This document shows, in pieces, positions 38,120-47,486 of a DNA stretch of 64,000 bases (within the stretch, counting starts at the first letter, position 1; the number at the start of each line of letters is the position of its first letter). Origin of the DNA: Paraburkholderia humisilvae (GTDB taxonomy: Bacteria; Pseudomonadota; Gammaproteobacteria; Burkholderiales; Burkholderiaceae). The position numbers and the translations under genes are program-made. The stretch is taken from positions 1 to 64,000 of the forward strand of contig NZ_CADIKH010000014.1 in the NCBI RefSeq assembly GCF_902859855.1, given 5' to 3'. The notes below the pieces were generated by a model. It saw nothing but the letters and a program-made list of their open reading frames with translations, did not search any database and was not told the DNA's origin.

Positions 38120-39102
38120 AGCCGCGCGCCGTCGTCTTCGCCTATCACAATGTCGGCGTGCGCTGTCTGCAGGTGCTGCTCGCGCGCGGTGTAGACGTCG
38201 CGCTGGTCGTCACGCATGAGGACAACCCGCACGAAAACATCTGGTTCGGCAGTGTCGCCCAGGTCGCGGCCGAGCACGGTATTCCGGTCGTGATGCCCGC
38301 CGACCCGCGCAGCACCGAACTGCGTGAGGCGGTGAGCCGCGCGCAGCCGGACTTTATTTTCTCGTTCTATTACCGGCACATGTTGCCGCTCGATCTGCTC
38401 GCGCTCGCCGCGCGCGGTGCGTACAACATGCACGGTTCGCTGCTGCCGAAATACCGCGGCCGCGTGCCGACGAACTGGGCGGTTCTCAACGGCGAAACGG
38501 AAACCGGCGCGACGCTGCACGAAATGGCCGCGAAGCCCGACGCCGGCGCGATCATTGCGCAGACCCCAGTGCCGATTCTGCCGGACGACACCGCCGCGCA
38601 AGTGTTCGACAAGGTGACGGTGGCCGCCGAACAGACCTTGTGGCGCGTGCTGCCCGCGCTGCTCGCGGGCGAGGCGCCGCATCTGCCGAACGATCTCGCG
38701 CACGGCAGCTACTTCGGCGGGCGCAAACCGGAAGACGGCCGCATCGACTGGACGCAGCCCGCGCAAAGCGTCTACAACCTGATTCGCGCGGTCGCGCCGC
38801 CGTACCCGGGCGCGTTTACCGACATCGGCGGCGAACGCTTTATCGTCGCCCGCGCGCGGCTGATGGCGCCCGGCAGCGCACCTGCGGATTTGCCGCCGGG
38901 CCTCCACGTAAGCGATAATGTCATTTTTGCGACATGCGGCGACGGCCGCGCAATCGCGATTCACGAACTTTGGCACCCGAGCGGGCAAACCAGCGGGCCA
39001 CAAAGCGGGCAACCCGGCGGCGCGATCAGCGCCGGTGGCGGCGCCCTCCTTTCCGTCACGCCCGCCGAATTCACCCGGCTCACCCAACCTTCCCATCACT
39101 GA
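38116..39102 (+). CDS. arnA: UDP-Ara4N formyltransferase (separate ArnA N-terminal domain)
   Basis: N10-formyltetrahydrofolate-dependent formylation of UDP-Ara4N, which pulls the pathway forward. 328 residues from GTG 38116, overlapping arnC by 4 bases. The catalytic Asn and His lie in YNMHGSLLPKYRGRVPTNW and the Asp in KPDAGAIIAQ, as in E. coli ArnA residues N102/H104/D140. The C-terminal OB-fold part is present. In enteric bacteria this domain is fused to the dehydrogenase; here the two are separate genes with a 1-base TGATG overlap, in different frames, so this is a natural split and not a frameshift. Confidence 0.92.
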   Translation: MKPRAVVFAYHNVGVRCLQVLLARGVDVALVVTHEDNPHENIWFGSVAQVAAEHGIPVVMPADPRSTELREAVSRAQPDFIFSFYYRHMLPLDLLALAARGAYNMHGSLLPKYRGRVPTNWAVLNGETETGATLHEMAAKPDAGAIIAQTPVPILPDDTAAQVFDKVTVAAEQTLWRVLPALLAGEAPHLPNDLAHGSYFGGRKPEDGRIDWTQPAQSVYNLIRAVAPPYPGAFTDIGGERFIVARARLMAPGSAPADLPPGLHVSDNVIFATCGDGRAIAIHELWHPSGQTSGPQSGQPGGAISAGGGALLSVTPAEFTRLTQPSHH

Positions 39103-40145
39103 TGAAAAAAGTCCTGATTCTGGGCGTGAACGGCTTTATCGGCCATCACCTGTCCAAGCGCATCCTCGAAACGACCGACTGGGACGTGTTCGGGATGGAC
39201 ATGCAGACCGAGCGCCTCGGCGATCTGGTCAAGCATGAGCGGATGCACTTCTTCGAAGGCGACATCACGATCAACAAGGAATGGGTCGAGTATCACGTGA
39301 AGAAGTGCGACGTGATCCTGCCGCTGGTTGCGATCGCGACGCCCGCCACCTATGTGCAGCAGCCGCTGCGTGTGTTCGAGCTCGACTTCGAAGCGAACCT
39401 GCCGATCGTGCGTTCGGCGGTGAAGTACCGCAAGCACCTCGTGTTTCCGTCGACCTCCGAGGTGTACGGGATGTGCGCCGACGATGAGTTCGATCCGGAC
39501 GCGTCCGCCCTCACCTACGGCCCGATCAACAAGCCGCGCTGGATCTACGCGTGCTCGAAGCAGTTGATGGACCGCGTGATCTGGGGCTACGGGATGCAGG
39601 AAGGCCTGAACTTCACGCTGTTCCGTCCGTTCAACTGGATCGGCCCGGGCCTCGATTCCATCTATACGCCGAAGGAAGGCAGCTCGCGTGTGGTCACCCA
39701 GTTCCTCGGGCATATCGTGCGCGGTGAGAACATCAGCCTCGTCGACGGCGGCGCGCAAAAACGTGCGTTCACCGATATCGATGACGGCATCGGCGCGTTG
39801 ATGAAGATCATCGACAATCCGAACGGGATCGCGTCGGGCAAGATCTACAACATCGGCAACCCGAAGAACAACTACTCGGTGCGCGAACTCGCGCACAAGA
39901 TGCTCGCGCTCGCGGCCGAATTCCCCGAGTACGCGGACAACGCGAAGAAGGTGCAGCTGGTCGAGACGTCGTCGGGCGCCTACTACGGCGCCGGTTATCA
40001 GGACGTGCAGAACCGCGTGCCGAAGATCGACAACACGATGCAGGAACTCCACTGGGCGCCGAAGTCGACCTTCGACGAAGCGCTGCGCAAAATCTTCGAA
40101 GCGTATCGCGGACACGTCGCCGACGCGCGCGCGCTCGTCGAATAA
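39102..40145 (+). CDS. arnA: UDP-glucuronic acid decarboxylase (separate ArnA C-terminal domain)
   Basis: NAD-dependent oxidative decarboxylation of UDP-glucuronic acid to UDP-4-keto-arabinose, the entry step of the pathway. 347 residues from ATG 39102. Extended SDR: NAD fold LGVNGFIGHHLSKR, catalytic STSEVYG (Ser/Glu pair equivalent to ArnA S433/E434), and YACSK (Tyr and Lys). The RPFNWIGPGLDSIYTPKEGS block is specific to ArnA-type enzymes. Start and stop overlap the formyltransferase gene by one base. Confidence 0.94.
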   Translation: MKKVLILGVNGFIGHHLSKRILETTDWDVFGMDMQTERLGDLVKHERMHFFEGDITINKEWVEYHVKKCDVILPLVAIATPATYVQQPLRVFELDFEANLPIVRSAVKYRKHLVFPSTSEVYGMCADDEFDPDASALTYGPINKPRWIYACSKQLMDRVIWGYGMQEGLNFTLFRPFNWIGPGLDSIYTPKEGSSRVVTQFLGHIVRGENISLVDGGAQKRAFTDIDDGIGALMKIIDNPNGIASGKIYNIGNPKNNYSVRELAHKMLALAAEFPEYADNAKKVQLVETSSGAYYGAGYQDVQNRVPKIDNTMQELHWAPKSTFDEALRKIFEAYRGHVADARALVE

Positions 40146-40184
40146 CGCTGCGTCGAACCCGCTCTCCAGCAAGGCACGCTTCCC

Positions 40185-41081
40185 TTGGCTCGCATCGTTC
40201 TCAAGATCGACGTCGACACGCTGCGCGGTACACGCGAAGGCGTGCCGAACCTTGCGCGCATGTTCGACCGCTTCAAGGCGCGCGCGACTTTCCTGTTCAG
40301 TCTCGGCCCCGACCACACCGGCTGGGCGATGCGCCGCGTGCTGCGGCCGGGCTTTCTGAAGAAGGTGTCGCGCACGTCGGTGGTCGAGCATTACGGCATC
40401 CGGCAATTAATGTACGGCGTGCTGCTGCCGGGACCGGATATCGGCGTGCGCGCGGCCGCCGAGATGCGCGCGATCCATGAAGCGGGCTTCGAATGCGGCA
40501 TCCACACGTGGGACCACGTGTACTGGCAGGACAATGTGCGTCAGCGCGAGCGCGAATGGACCACCGCGCAGATGCAAAAGAGCTACGCGCGCTTTCACGA
40601 TGTGTTTGGCGCGCCGCCCGCGACGCACGGCGCCGCCGGCTGGCAGATGAACAGCCATGCGTTCGGGCAGATCGATGCCTGGGGGATGCGCTACGCGTCC
40701 GACGGACGTGGACACACGCCGTACTTTCCGGTGGTCGACGGTAAAACGCTTACGCACGTGCAGATGCCCACCACGCTGCCGACGCTCGACGAAGTCCTTG
40801 GCGTCGACGGGATCGACGAACACAGCGTTGCGAAATGGCTGCTGAAACTGACCGCCGCCAACCCACACGACCAGGTCTTTACGTTGCACGCGGAGCTCGA
40901 AGGACAAAAGCTCGCGCCGGTATTCGAGCAACTGCTTGACGGCTGGCGCGCACAAGGCCACACGTTCGCAACGATGGGCGATTATCACGCCGCGCTAGAC
41001 CGTGACACGCTGCCATCGTACCCTGTCACGTGGGGCGAAATTCCAGGCCGCTCCGGTGAGCTGATCGTCCAGCCCGACTGA
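40185..41081 (+). CDS. arnD: Undecaprenyl-phosphate Ara4FN deformylase ArnD
   Basis: NodB-fold polysaccharide deacetylase-type enzyme that removes the formyl group after transfer to the lipid carrier. 298 residues from TTG 40185 (the only start giving IVLKIDVDTLRGT at the N-terminus). Metal-site motifs: DVDT, GIHTWDHVYWQ (HxxDH-like) and the MYGVLLPGPDIG block. Length equals E. coli ArnD (296). Last gene of the arn run, 39 bases after the dehydrogenase. Confidence 0.93.
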   Translation: MARIVLKIDVDTLRGTREGVPNLARMFDRFKARATFLFSLGPDHTGWAMRRVLRPGFLKKVSRTSVVEHYGIRQLMYGVLLPGPDIGVRAAAEMRAIHEAGFECGIHTWDHVYWQDNVRQREREWTTAQMQKSYARFHDVFGAPPATHGAAGWQMNSHAFGQIDAWGMRYASDGRGHTPYFPVVDGKTLTHVQMPTTLPTLDEVLGVDGIDEHSVAKWLLKLTAANPHDQVFTLHAELEGQKLAPVFEQLLDGWRAQGHTFATMGDYHAALDRDTLPSYPVTWGEIPGRSGELIVQPD

Positions 41082-41185
41082 TGCGCGCTGCCCGATCCGA
41101 ACCGGCCGCGCGTGTCGTCGCGCCGCCCGGCGCACCGGCCTGATTGCGCCTCGGCCCTGCCAAGCCATAACAATCGGAGAAACCC

Positions 41186-41647
41186 GTGCCCATCGCAGTC
41201 GACCAGCCCATCCCCGACTTCACCGCCCCGGCAACCGGCGGCGATTTCACGCTATCCCGCCTTCGGGGCAAGAAGGTGGTGCTGTATTTTTATCCGAAGG
41301 ACAACACGCCGGGCTGCACGACCGAAGGTCTGCAGTTCCGCGACCTCTATCCGAAGTTCAAGGCGGCCGGCGCCGACATTGTCGGCGTATCGCGCGACAG
41401 CGTGCGTTCGCACGAGAACTTCAAGTCCAAGCTGGAACTGCCGTTTACGTTGGTATCGGACCCTGAGGAAACGCTGTGCACGCTCTTCGGCGTCATGAAA
41501 TTGAAGAAAATGTATGGCAAGGAAGTACGTGGGATCGAACGCTCGACGTTCGTCATCGACGCAAAAGGCGTGCTGCGCCTCGAGTGGCGCGGTGTGAAAG
41601 TGCCGGGTCACGTCGATGAGATTCTGGAGGCTGTACAAGCGCTGTGA
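41186..41647 (+). CDS. bcp: Thioredoxin-dependent peroxiredoxin Bcp/PrxQ
   Basis: Thiol peroxidase of the cytoplasm. 153 residues. The peroxidatic Cys is C44 in YPKDNTPGCTTEG. The nearby resolving Cys of E. coli Bcp (C-x4-C) is absent (EGLQF instead); C98, in DPEETLCTLFG, is the only other cysteine and could resolve in the alternative PrxQ manner or the enzyme could be 1-Cys. ATG 41186 is preceded by GGAGAAA. It is separate from the arn genes by about 100 bases. Confidence 0.95.
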   Translation: MPIAVDQPIPDFTAPATGGDFTLSRLRGKKVVLYFYPKDNTPGCTTEGLQFRDLYPKFKAAGADIVGVSRDSVRSHENFKSKLELPFTLVSDPEETLCTLFGVMKLKKMYGKEVRGIERSTFVIDAKGVLRLEWRGVKVPGHVDEILEAVQAL

Positions 41648-41805
41648 GGCGCGTTATATTGGGCCGCAATGAGTGCCTGTTCCCACTATTTTCCCCGCAG
41701 CTGCGCCCGTCGTCATCACGTTCGTCACACGCTTGACACCTATGCAAGCCACCGCGACGTGAGAGCCGAAAGGCTTATCAGGCGCAACGCGACGACTCAA
41801 GTCGA

Positions 41806-41842
41806 GCCGCTTGCCCCGTTCACCGGGGCGGCGGCTTTTTTA
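41806..41842 (+). terminator. Intrinsic terminator between bcp and phoH
   Basis: A long stem GCCGC-TT-GCCCC with GGGGC-G-GCGGC around a short loop, followed by seven Ts. It lies 160 bases after the bcp stop. The intervening sequence (41648-41805) has no recognised gene, and nor does 41843-42061. Confidence 0.8.
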
Positions 41843-42061
41843 ATTGCGCGCGGCTGTTCTAGCGAAACACCGCGTGCGCTCGTCAAGGAGCCGATCGAAA
41901 ACCAGGCGAACCGGCATTACTAAACGAAGCGCGCCTGCCGGCGCAAACTGCGTGCGCAGCATCGGCACGTTCAGAATGCGGCAGCCGGCGCACACGACAT
42001 GTTGCACGGATCGCCGCATCGATCACCCGCGATCCGTGCCCCGATTCCTTCGAGGGAAACC

Positions 42062-43933
42062 ATGCCTTTGCCTACTCCGCCCAGCAAGCTCGGAAATCTG
42101 TTGTCGCCTGACGAATACAAGGCCAAAGCTCATCCGGCGCGGCCTGCCCGAAAACAGGCGAACGAAGGGGAGCAAGCAGAGTCGCCCGAATTCGGGCGTG
42201 CCAATGTCGCCGTGCCTATGTCGGACGCGGCGAATGCGGCGACCACGCTGCGGCCGGTGCCGGTTGCCGCCGCGACCTTGGCCGGGATTGACGCTCCCGC
42301 TGTAACGCCTGACTTGCCCGGTGCGGGTGGATCGGCACGAGGCCGCAAGACGAAACAGACCGCCGCGCTGCTGCAGCCGGTGCCGGCCGTGCCCGTTACC
42401 GCGGACGAAGAAGACCTCGCGACACGCCCCGTCGCGCGCCGCGGCAAAGCGCCGGCCGGCGCCGACAGCGACGCCGCCGCTACCGCGTCCGCGACACGCG
42501 GCGGCACGAAGAAACGCGATACGCGCGGCGCGGCGACCGAGGTTCGCAAGCTTTTTGTGCTCGACACGAACGTGCTGATGCACGATCCGACGTGCCTGTT
42601 CCGCTTCGAGGAGCACGACGTCTATCTGCCGATGATGACGCTCGAGGAGCTCGACAATCACAAGAAGGGGATGTCGGAGGTCGCGCGTAACGCCCGCCAG
42701 GTGAGCCGCACGCTTGACGCGCTGGTCGCGAACGCGGGCCCGATGACCGAGGGCATTCCGCTCGCGCGTCTGGGCAGCCGCGAGGCGCTCGGGCACCTGT
42801 ACTTCCAGACCAAGCTCACCGATATCGAGCCGGTCGAAGGCCTGCCGCAAGGCAAGGCCGACAACCAGATTCTCGGCGTGGTGCGCGCGCTGCAGCGCGA
42901 CCGCGAGGACCGGCAGGTCGTGCTGGTGTCGAAAGACATCAACATGCGGATCAAGGCGCATGCGCTCGGCCTGCCCGCGGAGGATTATTTCAACGACCAG
43001 GTTCTCGAAGACAAGGACCTGCTCTACTCCGGCATTCGCGCGTTGCCGCAGGACTTCTGGACCCGCCACGCGAAGGGCATGGAAAGCTGGCAGGACACAA
43101 AGACTGGCACCACGTACTACCGCGTGACCGGGCCGCTGTGCGCATCGATGCTGGTCAACGAGTTCGTGTATCTGGAGCCGCAGAACGGCGAACCGGCGTT
43201 CCATGCAATCGTGCGCGAGCTCAATGGCAAAACCGCGCTGCTGCAGACGCTGCGCGACTACGGCCACCACAAGAACAACGTGTGGGGCATCACCGCGCGC
43301 AACCGCGAGCAGAATTTCGCACTGAATCTGCTGATGAATCCGGAAATCGACTTCGTCACGCTGCTTGGCCAGGCGGGCACCGGCAAGACACTGGTCGCGC
43401 TTGCAGCGGGCCTTGCGCAGGTGCTCGACGACAAGCGCTACAACGAGATCATCGTCACGCGCGCGACGGTGCCGGTCGGCGAGGACATCGGCTTTTTGCC
43501 GGGCACCGAAGAAGAGAAGATGCAGCCCTGGATGGGCGCCTTCGACGACAACCTCGAAGTACTGCAAAAGACCGATGACGCAGCCGGCGAATGGGGCCGC
43601 GCAGCGACGCAGGAACTGATCCGCTCGCGCCTGAAGATCAAGAGCATGAACTTCATGCGCGGACGCACGTTCGTCGACAAGTATCTGATCATCGACGAAG
43701 CGCAGAACCTGACGCCCAAGCAGATGAAGACGCTCGTCACGCGCGCCGGTCCGGGCACGAAGATCATCTGCCTCGGGAATATCGCGCAGATCGATACGCC
43801 GTATCTAACCGAAGGCAGTTCAGGGCTCACGTATGTCGTCGACCGCTTCAAGGGCTGGGCGCATAGCGGACATGTGACGCTGGCGCGCGGCGAGCGCTCG
43901 CGCCTGGCGGACTACGCGTCGGAGATTCTGTAG
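42062..43933 (+). CDS. PIN-PhoH family ATPase
   Basis: Cytoplasmic protein with an N-terminal PIN ribonuclease-like domain and a C-terminal PhoH ATPase (PhoH2/YlaK arrangement), probably an RNA helicase/nuclease. 623 residues from ATG 42062, after GAGGGA. Residues 1-160 are Ala/Pro-rich and disordered. The PIN domain starts at KLFVLDTNVLMHDPTCLFRF (about 162) with later acidic residues. The ATPase has Walker A LLGQAGTGKTLVALAAG and Walker B LIIDEAQNLTPKQMK. Despite the name, a phosphate link is not implied. A strong terminator follows. Confidence 0.93.
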   Translation: MPLPTPPSKLGNLLSPDEYKAKAHPARPARKQANEGEQAESPEFGRANVAVPMSDAANAATTLRPVPVAAATLAGIDAPAVTPDLPGAGGSARGRKTKQTAALLQPVPAVPVTADEEDLATRPVARRGKAPAGADSDAAATASATRGGTKKRDTRGAATEVRKLFVLDTNVLMHDPTCLFRFEEHDVYLPMMTLEELDNHKKGMSEVARNARQVSRTLDALVANAGPMTEGIPLARLGSREALGHLYFQTKLTDIEPVEGLPQGKADNQILGVVRALQRDREDRQVVLVSKDINMRIKAHALGLPAEDYFNDQVLEDKDLLYSGIRALPQDFWTRHAKGMESWQDTKTGTTYYRVTGPLCASMLVNEFVYLEPQNGEPAFHAIVRELNGKTALLQTLRDYGHHKNNVWGITARNREQNFALNLLMNPEIDFVTLLGQAGTGKTLVALAAGLAQVLDDKRYNEIIVTRATVPVGEDIGFLPGTEEEKMQPWMGAFDDNLEVLQKTDDAAGEWGRAATQELIRSRLKIKSMNFMRGRTFVDKYLIIDEAQNLTPKQMKTLVTRAGPGTKIICLGNIAQIDTPYLTEGSSGLTYVVDRFKGWAHSGHVTLARGERSRLADYASEIL

Positions 43934-43970
43934 GCGGCGTCCCCGCTTTCTGTCGAGTGGGTTGTCACGA

Positions 43971-44003
43971 GCCGCTTCCGGTGGATGCCGGAAGCGGCTT
44001 TTT
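43971..44003 (+). terminator. Intrinsic terminator of the PIN-PhoH gene
   Basis: A perfect 10-bp stem, GCCGCTTCCG (43971-43980) and CGGAAGCGGC (43989-43998), with an 8-base loop and TTTTTATTGCTTTTT after it. Confidence 0.92.
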
Positions 44004-44191
44004 ATTGCTTTTTACTCTGCGACACGACCAGCGATCCGTCCCCGGACTCGGCAGAGATACCCAAGCTCAAAAGCAACAGTTAGCGCGTAAACTTCAAGTA
44101 ATTCATCAGCTTTTCTTGCCGGAGCCAAACCAGACGGGCTACCATCGGGCATCGTCCGCTATGGGCGAGCTCGGCGCTCGCCTCGCCTGGT

Positions 44192-45517
44192 ATGCGCCGT
44201 GCCGGTTTTTTGCCTTTGGGTTGTTCGTCCCCGGGTGCTGCATTCCCGGGTGTGACGGCCATCCTGCGGCTGCTGACGCTGCTCCTCGTTGCGTTGCTCG
44301 CGGCCTGTTCCAGCGCACCGCAACGGACCGTGCGTTCGAGCGGCGCATCGTCGACAGCCGGCGCCTACCGGACCCCACCCGGCTTCCCGGATTTCGTTGA
44401 CCACAGCATCGGCCGCGAGGAAATCTCGATCCAGGCGATGAGCCTGGTCGGCGTGCCATACCGATGGGGTGGCAATACGCCGGACAGCGGCTTCGACTGT
44501 AGCGGGCTCGTGCACTACGTCGTGCAGCGCGCGGCGTCGGTCAATTTGCCGCGCACCACCGCCGACATGAGTTCGCGTGGCGCGTCGATCGAGCCGGACG
44601 AGATCGCGGCCGGCGACCTCGTCTTTTTCAATACGACCGGACGGTCGCATTCGCACGTCGGCATCTATGTGGGCAAGCTGCGCTTCGTGAACGCCCCTTC
44701 GACGGGTGGCACCGTGCGCCTCGACTACCTGACCAATCCATATTGGGCAAAGCGCTTCGATGGCATCCGGCGCGTCGCGCCGCCGCTCGCGCCATCGAAG
44801 CCGACGCCGTTCGACGGTGCGACCTACGACGCATCGGCACCGTCCCCTCGTGATGGCGATCCGGCCGGTGTGCCACTCGCTGCGCCGGCCGCTGCGCAAG
44901 TTGCGGTGGACGGACGCCAACAGGTGCCCGTCACTGCGCAGCGCGATAACCGTATAACAGCCGCGCGTGCGCCGGCGGCTGCGATGGCTGGCCCGGCCGC
45001 CGTTGCCACGACAGGCACCACGACAGGCAGCGCGACAGGTGCCACGACGGCCGCCCCGGCCAGCACCGCCGCCGACGCGTTCGAACCGCCGCCGGCCGCG
45101 ATGAGTGCGGCGCAATCGCAGGCACGTGACGCGGGCGCGGTGTCGCCGGTACGCGTAGCGTCGCCGGCGTCCGCGCCCGTTAACGGCACAGGAAACGGCG
45201 CGGCAAGCGCCAATATGATGGCCACTCAAACAACGCAGCCCGCGCAGTCAGGCGCTGCCTACGCCGACGCGCCAGCTCGCGTATCGGCTCAGGCACCCGA
45301 CCCGATCGACGCGGCCGCGGATGCTTACGAACCTCCGCCTTCCGCGGCGCTCGCCGCGCGTCAGGCACAGCAAGCTCAGCAAACGCCATCCGAATGGCAA
45401 CGCCCGGCGAGCGGCAGCGCGCGGATCATGCGCGCGTCGACCGTATCGCCCAGTCTTCCCGCCCCCACGCAAACCAACGACGATCCGATCGCCGGCTTCG
45501 CAAACAGCAGTTACTGA
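44192..45517 (+). CDS. NlpC/P60 (C40) lipoprotein endopeptidase with a long disordered tail
   Basis: Outer-envelope peptidoglycan hydrolase of the Spr/NlpC type, cutting stem peptides. ATG 44192 gives 441 residues. A GTG at 44252 would give a tighter lipoprotein signal (19 residues before the lipobox Cys), and either start is possible. Lipobox LLAAC (Cys39). The catalytic domain has PYRWGGNTPDSGFDCSGLVH (Cys103) and the histidine in HSHVGIYVG. The last 240 residues are Ala/Thr/Pro low complexity and carry two related units, AADAFEPPPAAMSAA and AADAYEPPPSAALAA. Such a tail is unusual for this family. Confidence 0.9.
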   Translation: MRRAGFLPLGCSSPGAAFPGVTAILRLLTLLLVALLAACSSAPQRTVRSSGASSTAGAYRTPPGFPDFVDHSIGREEISIQAMSLVGVPYRWGGNTPDSGFDCSGLVHYVVQRAASVNLPRTTADMSSRGASIEPDEIAAGDLVFFNTTGRSHSHVGIYVGKLRFVNAPSTGGTVRLDYLTNPYWAKRFDGIRRVAPPLAPSKPTPFDGATYDASAPSPRDGDPAGVPLAAPAAAQVAVDGRQQVPVTAQRDNRITAARAPAAAMAGPAAVATTGTTTGSATGATTAAPASTAADAFEPPPAAMSAAQSQARDAGAVSPVRVASPASAPVNGTGNGAASANMMATQTTQPAQSGAAYADAPARVSAQAPDPIDAAADAYEPPPSAALAARQAQQAQQTPSEWQRPASGSARIMRASTVSPSLPAPTQTNDDPIAGFANSSY

Positions 45518-45705
45518 TCGCGCGACCCAGCGTGACGACCAAAGTCGTGCACCCATGTCGCCACACCGATGCGCACCGTATCGTGGATTGAAAGTGCATT
45601 GTCAGCGCCGAGCGATGCTGCGCGATGACAAGCAGCCCACGCGCAAGCACAGCGAATGCGCGTCTGCTATCGTGTCCGATATTCCAAGACAAGCAGGTGA
45701 ACAAG

Positions 45706-46512
45706 ATGGATCTCGGACTGAAAGGCAAGGTCGTTCTGATCACAGGCGGCAGTAAGGGCATCGGCCTCGCGTGCGCGCGCGCATTTGCGGTCGAAGGCGC
45801 AAAAGTCGCGATCGTGTCGCGCAATCCGGCTAATCTCGCCCGCGCTCGCGAGCAGTTGAAGAGCGAAGGCTTGCAGGTTCACCTCGCGCGCGCGGATCTG
45901 CATGAACAGCACAGCGCCGCGGATGTCGTCGAAGAAGCAACCCAGGCATTGGGCCCGATCGACATCCTCGTCAACAGCGCCGGCGCCGCACGCCGCTACG
46001 ATCCGGAAACGCTCGACGCCGACGCGTTCAAGGCGACGATGGACGCGAAATACTTTCCGTACATCTATCCGCAGCAGGAAGTGCTGCGCCGCATGGTCGC
46101 GCGCGCGAAGTCAGGCGACGCGTCGGAGCCTGGCACGATCGTCAATATCATCGGGATGGGCGGCAAGTACGCGACCGACATTCACATTGCGGGTGGCGCG
46201 GCAAACGCGGCGCTGATGCTGGCGACCGTCGGCCTCGCGCACTATCACGCGCGCTACGGCATCCGGATCAACGCGATCAATCCGGGCGCGACGCTGACCG
46301 AGCGCGTCGAAGACGCGCTGGCGCTCGAGGCGCAACAACAAGGTGTCGATATTGCCGAGGCGCGCTCGCGCGGCGAAGCGAAGGTGCCGCTCGGTCGTTT
46401 TGCGAAGCCGGAAGAGATTGCGGATGTCGCGCTGTTTCTGGCGAGCCGCCGCGCGAGCTACGTGTCCGGCGCGATCATTCCGATGGACGGCGTAAGTACG
46501 CCGATGATCTGA
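45706..46512 (+). CDS. SDR-fold oxidoreductase lacking the usual catalytic Tyr/Lys
   Basis: Rossmann-fold short-chain dehydrogenase/reductase, 268 residues from ATG 45706. The cofactor motif TGGSKGIG (13-20) and NSAGAA (90-95) are intact. In place of the catalytic YxxxK there is GGAAN (163-167, in HIAGGAANAALML), and the catalytic Ser position reads IIGMGG. The C-terminal RFAKPEEIADVALFLASRRA and the final GAIIPMDG are normal. It may be a non-classical SDR subgroup with a different mechanism or a binding protein. It stands alone; pit converges on it. Confidence 0.88.
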   Translation: MDLGLKGKVVLITGGSKGIGLACARAFAVEGAKVAIVSRNPANLARAREQLKSEGLQVHLARADLHEQHSAADVVEEATQALGPIDILVNSAGAARRYDPETLDADAFKATMDAKYFPYIYPQQEVLRRMVARAKSGDASEPGTIVNIIGMGGKYATDIHIAGGAANAALMLATVGLAHYHARYGIRINAINPGATLTERVEDALALEAQQQGVDIAEARSRGEAKVPLGRFAKPEEIADVALFLASRRASYVSGAIIPMDGVSTPMI

Positions 46513-46556
46513 CCGGTGTGGGCGGTGTGCGCTTCCCGCGCGGCCGCCCTGCATGA

Positions 46557-47486
46557 CTACAGGAACCGATGTCCGAACCACCAGCCGGCGCCCGCGAGCA
46601 CCGCGGAGGCCGGGATCGTCAGAATCCACGCCCACACGATATTGCCGGCGACACCCCAGCGCACCGCGGACAGCTTGCGCGTCGCGCCGACGCCGACAAT
46701 CGCGCCCGTGATGGTGTGGGTCGTCGACACGGGAATGCCGAGCCACGACGCGAAAAAGAGCGTCAGCGCGCCGCCGGTCTCCGCGCAGAATCCACCGACC
46801 GGTTTCAACTTCGTGATCTTCTGCCCCATCGTGCGCACGATGCGCCAGCCGCCGAATAGCGTGCCCAGGCCCATCGACAGATAGCAGCCGCCGATTACCC
46901 AGATCGGCGGCGCGTCGGCGCTCGCCGATGCGTAGCCGGTCGCGATCAGCAGCATCCAGATGATGCCGATCGTCTTCTGCGCGTCGTTGCCGCCGTGACC
47001 AAGACTGTAGAGCCCGGCCGACACCAGCTGCAGCCGCCGGTAGCGCCGGTCGACCTTGCTCGGCGGCGTGCGGAAGTACAGCCACGACACGTTCAGCATG
47101 AAAAACGAACCCAGCACGAAGCCCAGCAGCGGTGAGACAAAAATAAACGCGATGGTCTTCAGCAGTCCATCGACATTCAATGCACCCCATCCCGATTTCG
47201 CGAGCGCGGCGCCGACCAGCGCGCCGAACACCACATAGTGATCGACGATGGCCGGATCGATCGTGCCTCTGCCGACGGTCTCCGCGACCTTCAGGTGAAA
47301 GATGAAATACGCAATGACATTGAACATCGCGGCAAACGCGACCGCCTGTTGCGGCTTGAGCACACCGGTCGACACGACCGTCGCAATCGAGTTGGCCGCA
47401 TCGTGAAAACCGTTCATGAAATCGAATACCAGCGCGACCGCGACCAGCGTCGCGACAGTCCAGATGGCGAGTTGTACCGAATGCAT
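46557..47486 (-). CDS. pit: Inorganic phosphate transporter, Pit family
   Basis: Low-affinity metal-phosphate/proton symporter of the inner membrane. 309 residues from ATG 47486. Both inverted-repeat signatures are present: FDFMNGFHDAANSIAT near the start and SLGHGGNDAQKTIGI in the middle; PVSTTHTITGAIVGVG follows. About nine hydrophobic segments. Its ATG overlaps the stop of the DUF47 gene by one base (TGATG), so the two proteins are translated together. Confidence 0.96.
   Translation of the reverse strand: MHSVQLAIWTVATLVAVALVFDFMNGFHDAANSIATVVSTGVLKPQQAVAFAAMFNVIAYFIFHLKVAETVGRGTIDPAIVDHYVVFGALVGAALAKSGWGALNVDGLLKTIAFIFVSPLLGFVLGSFFMLNVSWLYFRTPPSKVDRRYRRLQLVSAGLYSLGHGGNDAQKTIGIIWMLLIATGYASASADAPPIWVIGGCYLSMGLGTLFGGWRIVRTMGQKITKLKPVGGFCAETGGALTLFFASWLGIPVSTTHTITGAIVGVGATRKLSAVRWGVAGNIVWAWILTIPASAVLAGAGWWFGHRFL

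Noticed and set aside
38934..39101. Frameshift between the two arnA halves
   Set aside because: Each half has its own start codon and complete domain; the TGATG overlap and the known split in Burkholderia argue for two real genes.
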